Source: Symsagittifera roscoffensis
Lineage: Eukaryota; Xenacoelomorpha; Acoela; Convolutidae
Direction: 5' to 3'
DNA: 64,000 bases
Assembly: GCF_963678635.1 (NCBI RefSeq)
Contig: NC_087062.1
Coordinates: forward strand, 82,048,832 to 82,112,831
The notes under the pieces were generated by a model. It saw only the letters and a list, made by a program, of their open reading frames with translations. It did not search any database and was not told where the DNA came from. Shown here piece after piece: positions 57,396 through 64,000 of this stretch; position 1 is the first letter of the stretch, and each line of letters begins with the position of its first letter. The position numbers and the translations under genes were made by a program.

Positions 57396-58300
57396 AACGA
57401 AAATATAAATGCATAAAAAAACTGCATATAACAGGAGTATATCCTAACGTATATGAAAACGGCCAAACCCTCGGTCGACCGGATTCGAATCCCCCCATAC
57501 GCTAACCTTCATAAATGTATATTCTAGGGGATATACACCCATTTTACTGTCTCTTCGCTCTACTTTGATTCAGCCTTGATTAAGGCTGACCGTAAAAAAG
57601 AGCAATTTGTCTCAAGGACAGATACTGGTCATTTGGCAGCTTGCTTTGAGTTATTTAAAAATTTTTGGCGGATGTAACCGTTGATAGCCTATGTTTGAAA
57701 GTGTTGCCTTATGTAATCTCAGAGTTATTTTGCCGAGAAAATTTTCGCTAGGTTACGTGTTTGAATCTTGATTTTTTCGCAAAGTCTCAGAATAAAACTT
57801 TGAAAATGATTTATTTTTCTGAAACATGAATCAAATTTTGAAATAATCGGGATAAAAAATGATAAGGAAAACATTATAAATTTTTTCACTTGTTCCAACT
57901 AGTTTTCCAAATAAAAAAAACTTTTGAAAAAATTTAGTTTAAAAACTAAACTAAAACAGACGTCAAATAAATCAATTTAAAAAAACTCAGAAAACTCCTC
58001 AAATTGATTAAGTGAATTCACAAAATTGAAAAAAAAAAATGAAAAAAATTTTTTCAGAAAGCTTTTTCTTTCAAAAGCTTAACATCACTTTCTCAAGAAT
58101 ACGTTACGACCCAGCAGTTGTTCTGAAAATATCTTTGTTTCTTGAACTTATCAAATGCAAATTTGAATTGTTATCCGTTCAGTACATTATCATTTTTTTA
58201 TATTTTGAGTGAAACTGGGAAATTTGTGTTTAATTTTATAAATTTTTTGTTGGCTTGCAATGAATTGAAGCTAATCAATGATCAAAAAAATCTAGAATGA
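57396..58300. other. Spacer after the BEL/Pao element
   Basis: No 3' LTR could be recognised. Near 57493 the string GGATTCGAATCCCCCC resembles the T-arm of a tRNA, but no full cloverleaf is visible. From about 57750 the sequence passes into the A-rich spacer type seen between the repeated modules. Confidence 0.4.
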
Positions 58301-58304
58301 ATTA

Positions 58305-58800
58305 AATCGGTTGCAATGAGCAGGGCTATAGAACAGGAAACTCTCTCCAATTAACAAGCTTTCACACAAAAATTAAATAAAGCAAAAGGGAAAACAAACA
58401 TACACAATAACGAAAAAAACTCAAAAAATGCGCAGATAATTTCCTCAGCAGATTCCCCTTTTATGTAATTTGCTATAACTAAATTTGAGGGCGCAGTTTT
58501 TTCCCAGGAGAAAAATGAACGAACGTATCCATCAGAATTTGGTAAAATTCCTGCTTTTTGTGTGTATTCAAACCTTGTGGAGTATGGTTTTTTGGTGACC
58601 TTAAATTGAAACAACAGCGATCTTTGGCAAATAAGCAGCGTATCAAAAACGATGTGTTGAACTTAATTAGACTATTATTTTGAGCTTTTTCACAGAACCT
58701 CAACACAAGAAATTTGCAGCAATAATTTTCACAGTGTTCAAACAGAAACATATGATGAACAAGGAGCACACATAAAGGTTTAAACTGTGAGAAGAACTCC
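58305..58800 (+). pseudogene. Module copy 5
   Basis: Full module with the long form of the middle (after GGTTTTTT comes GGTGACCTTAAATTGAAAC and AGCAGCGTATCAAAAACGAT). Coding pattern resembling LKLKQQRSLANKQRIKNDVL, with stops elsewhere. A second, shorter half-module follows at 58890-59010 (CAAAGTATTCAAACTGACTT, then ACAAGAAGCACA). Confidence 0.45.
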
Positions 58801-59574
58801 ACAATTTCTCAAAGTCTCAGAAAATTTCTTTTAAAAAATCCGTTTTTCTAAAAATCGAGTAAAATTTTGACGTAACCAGAAAGAAAGTGAATAAAAAACT
58901 TATCACCAATAGTTTTCAAAGTATTCAAACTGACTTTTGTGAGAAACAAGAAGCACAAATGCATTTTCTAAAGGTTTGAACTGTAAAACTATCTCTACAT
59001 TTTCTCAAAATCTTAGAATAAATTTAGTAAAAAAAACTGTATCTCTAAGCCTTGAATGAAAATTTGACGCAATCAGAAAGACAAATGGTGAAAAAAAAAA
59101 CGTTTTTGCTAATTTTCCTAATAAGAAATTTATTTTTGAAGTAAGACAGTTAAAAATCAAAATTACAAAAGAGAGCCAAAAAACAATTCTTTTTTGTTCA
59201 GAAAAACTCTCAACTGAAAAAGTGAACTTTATATTGATAAAATTGACATTATCTATAAAAAGCATCTGAAACATTTTGAAAAATCAAGAAAATTTTTTCA
59301 GAGAGCTTCTCATTTCAAAATTTCAGCCTCACTTTTTTAAAAAAGTTACAACCAATTAGCTGTTGTGACATTGACTTTTTCATTGACTCACTATCAAATG
59401 CAAAATTGAATTAATACTCGCATAATACATTATTTTTTTTCCTCTAATTTTTCACCTGAAAGAAAAAATTTGTGTGGAAACTGAGAACTTTGTTGTTGAA
59501 ATTTCTGAATTTTTTTATTGATAATTTTGAATCAAAACAAAGCAATGATATAAAAATAAAAAAAATCAACTAGC

Positions 59575-60060
59575 TCGGTTGCAATGAGTAGTGCTATAGA
59601 AACTAAAATTTTTCTTCAGGGAACAAACTTCTACTAGAAAATGTTACGAAACCAAAAGGAAAATAGAAATACAAGATAATGATAAAGAACGGAGAGAAGA
59701 TAAGCATTTTTTTCTGAGCAAAATTGCTCGATTCATGTGAAAGTCTAGGTATAAATTTTGAGGAGCAGTTTGATTTCCGGGACAGGCTTGAGCCAAATTA
59801 TCCGTCAGATGTTAGAAAAACTCTTGCTTTTTTTGTACTCAAAGAATAAAGAGAAGATTATGGTTTTGTTTGTGTGCAGAGTATCAAAAGAGATGTGTTG
59901 AGTTTGATACAGACTTTTAATTTGAGCTTTTGCACAGAACCTCACTACAAAAACTTATCAGCAATAGTTTTCAAAATATTCAAAAAGCAGTTTGTGAGGA
60001 ACAAGGAGCACACCCACGTTTTCTAAAGGTTTGAATTGTGAAATTAACTCTTCTTTTCGC
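59575..60060 (+). pseudogene. Module copy 7, short middle form
   Basis: Reads EEQFDFRDRLEPNYPSDV in the first block, then GTTTGTGTGCAGAGTATCAA at the join, and QTFNLSFCTEPHYKNLSAIV in the second block. The long-form insert between the two blocks is absent. A frame change and stops make it non-functional. Confidence 0.45.
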
Positions 60061-60324
60061 AAAATCTCAGAAAAAAAATTAAGAAAAATACGTTATTCTA
60101 AAAATTGAGTATAATTTTGACGTAATCAGGATGAAAAAAAATTACAAAATTGAGAGCTTTTTTTCAGTTGTTCTAAAAAGTTTCAGAAATAATTAAAAAA
60201 ATCAAAAAAAAAAACAATTAGTTACAAAAACCAAAATTCAAACAAAAATCCTGAACAAAAATATTGAGTGGAACTGGGACGTTTGGGTTTGATGTTTATG
60301 AAAATCTGGTTTGCTTTCAATGAA

Positions 60325-61010
60325 TCAAAACTAAAATCTGAGGCGCAAAATCTGTCTAAAATCTGAGGCGCATTTGGTTTTATGGGACAAATTTGAACGT
60401 GGTTATCCGTCAGATAATGGAAAAAATTACGCTTTTTTGTGTATTCAACCATTGTAGAATGTAGTTTTGAGTTTGATACAAAAGATAAAGTTACAAAATT
60501 TCACAGAGCCCATAACTGAAAACATGTGAAGAACAATTTTCTCAAGTATCAAGTACAGGTCAAGACACCATGGAAAATCGAAATACATATTAACGAGAAG
60601 AACGGAAAGAAAACGTTCAGATAGTTTCCTCAGCTGAATTGCCCGACTTATGAAAAGTGCTATGTCTAAAATCTGGGGCGCAGTATGTTTTCAAGGACAA
60701 AGTTTAACGAGCTTATCCGTCAGATAATGGTAAAAATCATGCTTTTTTGTCTATTCAAACATTTAAGAGTATGGTTTTATTGGGGATACTAAATCAAAGC
60801 TACTGCAACCCTTCGCAATTATGCAGCGCATCAAAAACGATGTGTTGAAATAAAATTACACTACTAATTTGAGCTTTTTCAGAGAGCCTCAACAGAAAAA
60901 ATTTGTCAGCAATAATTTTCTCAGCATTCAAACAGAAATTTATGATGATCAAGGAGCACACTTAAAGGTTAAAACTGTGAAAAAAAACTCAAACATTTTT
61001 GCATTTTCTC
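60325..61010 (+). pseudogene. Module copies 8 (partial) and 9
   Basis: Copy 8 has only the GAGGCGCATTTGGTTTTATG lead and a worn second block. Copy 9 (60590-61010) is a full module with the long middle form, and has an open piece at 60869-61120 whose start reads EPQQKKFVSNNFLSIQTEIY and DDQGAHLKV before running into A-rich spacer. Confidence 0.45.
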
Positions 61011-61524
61011 AGAATAATTTTGTAAAAAAAATCTGTTTTTCTGAAAATCGAGTAATATTTGACGCGCTCAGAAAGAAAATGAAAAAAAAAAAAAAATTTT
61101 TCCAGTTGTTTTTTTTTTGAGAGAGCTTCTCATTTCAAAATTTCAGTCTCACTTTTTTAAAAAGTTTTAACCAATTAGCTGTTGTGACATTGACTTTTTC
61201 ATTGATTCACTATCAAACGCAAAATTGAAATAATACTTGCATAATACATTATCGTGTTTTACTAATTTTCTAGATGAACAGAAAAAATTTGTGCGGAAAC
61301 TGGGAAGTTTGTTGATAATTTTTCTGAACTTTTTGATTGATATTTTGAATCAAAACAAAGCAATGATATAAAAATCATTAATCAACTAGCTCGGTTACAA
61401 TTGGCAGTGCCTAGGAAACTAAAAGATTTCTTGATGGAACAAACTTCCACAGGAAATTTTTACAAGACCAAAGGGAAAATGGAAAAGAACAAAGAAAAAA
61501 TCCCCAGTTTTTTTCTCAGCAAAA

Positions 61525-61836
61525 TTGCTCAATTCATGTGAAAGTCTAGGTCTAAAATTTGAGGAGCAGTTTGTTTTCCGGAACAGGCTTGAACCAAATT
61601 ATACTCAAGATATTGGAAAATTTTGTATTTTTTGTGTATTCAGTGAATATAGAGAAGATTATGGTTTTGTTTGTTTGCAGCGTATCAAAAGAAATGTTTT
61701 GAGCTTAAGACAGACATTTAATTTGAGATTTTTCACAAAACCTCATTACAAACAATTTATCAGCAATAGTTTTCAAAGAATTCAAACAGAAGTTTGTGAG
61801 GAACAAGGAGAACACCTGCGTTTCCTGAAGGTTTGA
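61525..61836 (+). CDS. Best-preserved copy of the unrecognised module
   Basis: A single open frame of 103 codons spans both coding blocks: GLKFEEQFVFRNRLEPNYTQ, IFCVFSEYREDYGFVCLQRI, NVLSLRQTFNLRFFTKPHYK, QFISNSFQRIQTEVCEEQGE and HLRFLKV before TGA. The other copies show the same residues in broken frames, so selection once kept this protein. I do not recognise a family; there is no signal peptide, membrane segment or catalytic motif. At the join the DNA reads GTTTTGTTTGTTTGCAG, a good splice acceptor, so in some copies this may be an intron end rather than coding sequence; here it translates through. The start is uncertain, since the first codon is not ATG-led by homology. Could be a gene fragment, a decayed repeat-borne gene or part of a mobile element. 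Confidence 0.4.
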   Translation: MLNSCESLGLKFEEQFVFRNRLEPNYTQDIGKFCIFCVFSEYREDYGFVCLQRIKRNVLSLRQTFNLRFFTKPHYKQFISNSFQRIQTEVCEEQGEHLRFLKV

Positions 61837-62124
61837 ACTGTGAAATTAACTGTTCTTTTCGCAAAATCTCAGGAAAAAGTTTGTAAGAAAAATATTTTTT
61901 TTTCTAAGAATCGAGTCTATTTTTGACTTAATCAGGATGAAAAAAAAATACAAAATTGAGAGTTTTTTTTCAGTTGTTCTGAAAAATTTCCCAAATAATA
62001 AAAAAAATGAAAAGTAAATTAGTTAAAAAAACCAAAATTTAAACAAAAATCCTGAACAAAAAACATTGAGTGAAACTGGGACGTTTGGGTATGATGTTTA
62101 TGAAAATCTGGTTTGCTTTCAATG

Positions 62125-62800
62125 AATCAAAACTAAAATCTGAGGCGCAAAACTAAAATCTGTCTAAAATCTGAGGCGCATTTGGTTTTATGGGACAATT
62201 TTGAACAAGGTTATCCGTCGGATAATGGAAAAAAATCTTCCTTTTTTTGTGTATTCAACCATTGTAGAATGTGGTTTTGAGTTTGATACAAAAGATTGAG
62301 CTATAAATTTTCACAGAGCCCCATTACTGAAAACTTGTGAAGAACAATTTTCACACGTATCAAATACAGGTCAAGACACCATTGAAAATCGAAATACATA
62401 TTAACGAGAAGAACGGAAAGAAAACGTTGAGATAGTTTCCTCAGCTGAATTGCCAGACTTATGAAAAGTGCTATGTCTAAAATCTGGGGCGCAGTATGTT
62501 TTCAAGGCCAAAATTTAACGAGCTTATCCGTCAGATAATGGTAAAAATCATGCTTTTTTGTCTATTCAAACATTTAAGAGTATGGTTTTATTGGGGATAC
62601 TAAATCAAAGCTACTGCAACCCTTCGCAATTATGCAGCGCATCAAAAGCGATGTGTTGAAATAAACTTACACTATTAATTTGAGCTTTTTCACAGAGCCT
62701 CAACACAAGAAGTTTGTCAGCAATAATTTTCACAGCATCCAAACAGAAGTTTATGATGAACAAGGAGCACACTTAAAGGTTAAAACTGTAAAAAACCTCC
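62125..62800 (+). pseudogene. Module copies 11 (partial) and 12
   Basis: Repeat of the 60325-61010 pair about 1.8 kb further on, with close sequence match (AAGGTTAAAACTGT and AACATTTTTGCATTTTCTCA at the end). Frames are broken. A half-module follows at 62930-63020. Confidence 0.45.
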
Positions 62801-63599
62801 AACATTTTTGCATTTTCTCAACATTTTTCTAAAAATCGAGTAAAATTTGACGCAATCAGAAAGAAAAAGAAAAAAAAACCAATTTTTTTTCCAGTTGTAC
62901 TGCAATTTTTCCGAAAAAGAAAACTTTTGAGCAACAGTTTTCAAAGTATTCAAACAGAACTTGGTGAGAAACAAGGAGCTTACATGAGTTTTCCACAGGT
63001 TTGAATCTAAAACTAACTCTATGTTTGCTCAAAATCTCAGAATAATTTTAGTAAAAAAAACTGTTCCTCTGAAAATTGAATAGAATTTTGAGGTAATCAG
63101 AAAGAAAAATGATGAAAACAAACAAAATTTTGCTAGTTTTCCAAATGAAAAGCTTTTTAAAGTAAAATAGTTAAAAATCAGTATTATAAAAGAAAGCCGA
63201 AACACGAATATTTTTTTTAAAAACAATTCTTTTTGTTCAGAAAACTTCTCAAATTGAAAAGTGAACACTAAATTGATAAAATCAAATTTATATATATAAA
63301 GGATCTAAAACATTTCAAAAAATCAAAAAAGTTGTGAATTTTTATCAGAAGTTTATTATTTAAAAAGTTCAACCTCTGTTTCTAAAAAAGTTACAACCAA
63401 TCAGTTGTTGTGACAATAATTTTTTCATTGACTCACTATCAAACGCAAAATTGAAATAATACTTGAATAAGACATTATCGTGTTTTAATAATTTTCTAGA
63501 TGAACAGAAAAAATTTGTGCGGAAGTTTGTTGATAATTTTTCTGAACTTTTTGATTGATATTTTTGAATCAAAACAAAGCAATGATATAAAAATCAAAA

Positions 63600-64000
63600 A
63601 TCAACTAGCTCGGTTGCAATTGCCAGTGCCTAAGAAACTAAAAGATTCCTTGATAGAACAAACTTCTACAGGACATTTTTACAAGACCAAAGGGAAAATA
63701 GAAAAGCATTTTAACAAAAAAAAACAAAGGAAAGATCCCCAGTTTTTTTCTCAGCAAAATTGCTCGATTCATGGGAAAGTCTAGGTCTAAACTTTGGTAA
63801 GCAGTTTGTTTTTCGGGACAGGCTTGAACCAAATTATATGTCAGATATTGCAAAAAGTCGTGTTTTTTGTGTATTCAAAGAGTATAGAGAAGATTATGGT
63901 TTTGTTTGTTTGCAGCGTATCAAAAGAAATGTTTTAAGCTTAAGACAGACATTTAATTTCATATTTTTCACAGAACCCCATTACAAAAAATTTATCAGCA
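63600..64000 (+). pseudogene. Module copy 14, cut by window end
   Basis: Closest to the copy at 61385-61870. The lead contains an open piece (63500-63784) reading LARLQLPVPKKLKDSLIEQT and FYKTKGKIEKHFNKKK, which may be a further coding block; related sequence precedes the other copies. After it come RDRLEPNYMSDIAKS, EYREDYGFVCLQRI and NVLSLRQTFN in another frame. The copy runs past the window. Confidence 0.45.

Larger units (their letters stand above)
58305..64000 (+). repeat. Tandem array of an unrecognised, formerly coding module
   Basis: At least nine full or partial modules occur here, the last cut by the window end. Each full module has a lead (GGTTGCAATGAGCAG-like, then a CTCAGCAAAATTGC segment), a first coding block (EEQFVFRNRLEPNY in the best copy), and a second block (QRIKRNVLSLRQTFNL, then FFTKPHYKQFISNSF, QTEVCEEQGEHLRFLKV). 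A-rich spacers separate modules. Blocks at 59.3-61.1 and 61.1-62.9 kb repeat at an offset of about 1.8 kb. The same module occurs at 42.7-43.4 and 45.7-46.5 kb. Confidence 0.75.

Noticed and set aside
57480-57515. tRNA T-arm-like string GGATTCGAATCCCCCC
   Set aside because: The rest of a tRNA is missing, and the B box has an extra base.

Overview
The window looks like nuclear DNA of an invertebrate animal. It is AT-rich, has low gene density and a spliced rhodopsin-like GPCR, and carries BEL/Pao and Ty3-like LTR retrotransposons, a very large satellite and many fold-back elements. No bacterial operons, rRNA or convincing tRNA genes are seen. The exact lineage cannot be read from the sequence. 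Only one ordinary cellular gene is well supported; almost everything else is repeats.

Layout. 1-8400 holds minus-strand remains of a Ty3-like LTR retroelement: a decayed Gag with a mutated CCHC knuckle, a leader and two LTR-like blocks. These remains flank a sharply GC-richer cassette (2590-5550) encoding one intact and one broken SGNH-hydrolase-like reading frame. 8657-12886 is the 3' end of a GPCR gene, with a TM5-TM6 exon, a 3.5-kb phase-1 intron and a TM7 exon. The intron contains a 1-kb fold-back element. 13.1-18.4 kb holds LTR fragments, a segmental tandem duplication and a partial fold-back element. 18.68-28.39 kb is one satellite array of 31-bp monomers with 1804-bp and 995-bp higher-order repeats. 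29.15-33.0 kb is the 5' part of a better-preserved copy of the LTR element (LTR, leader, small basic ORF, long Gag-like ORF), cut by a 200-N gap. 33.2-38.5 kb is mostly featureless AT-rich DNA. 38.6-41.5 kb is packed with several unrelated palindrome families.

42.4-64.0 kb forms one larger domain. A repeated, formerly coding module that I do not recognise occurs at both ends (42.6-46.5 and 58.3-64.0 kb). The left part is doubled as a nearly identical 3.05-kb tandem duplication. Between them lies a decayed BEL/Pao element (48.5-57.4 kb). Its gag, RT, RNase H and integrase can all be followed, but the segment running from the pre-RT linker to the RT active site has been amplified head-to-tail about five times.

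The most interesting items are the SGNH cassette embedded in Gag remains, the BEL/Pao RT amplified as a tandem repeat, the unrecognised coding-module family, and the 31-bp satellite whose consensus is open in all six frames.
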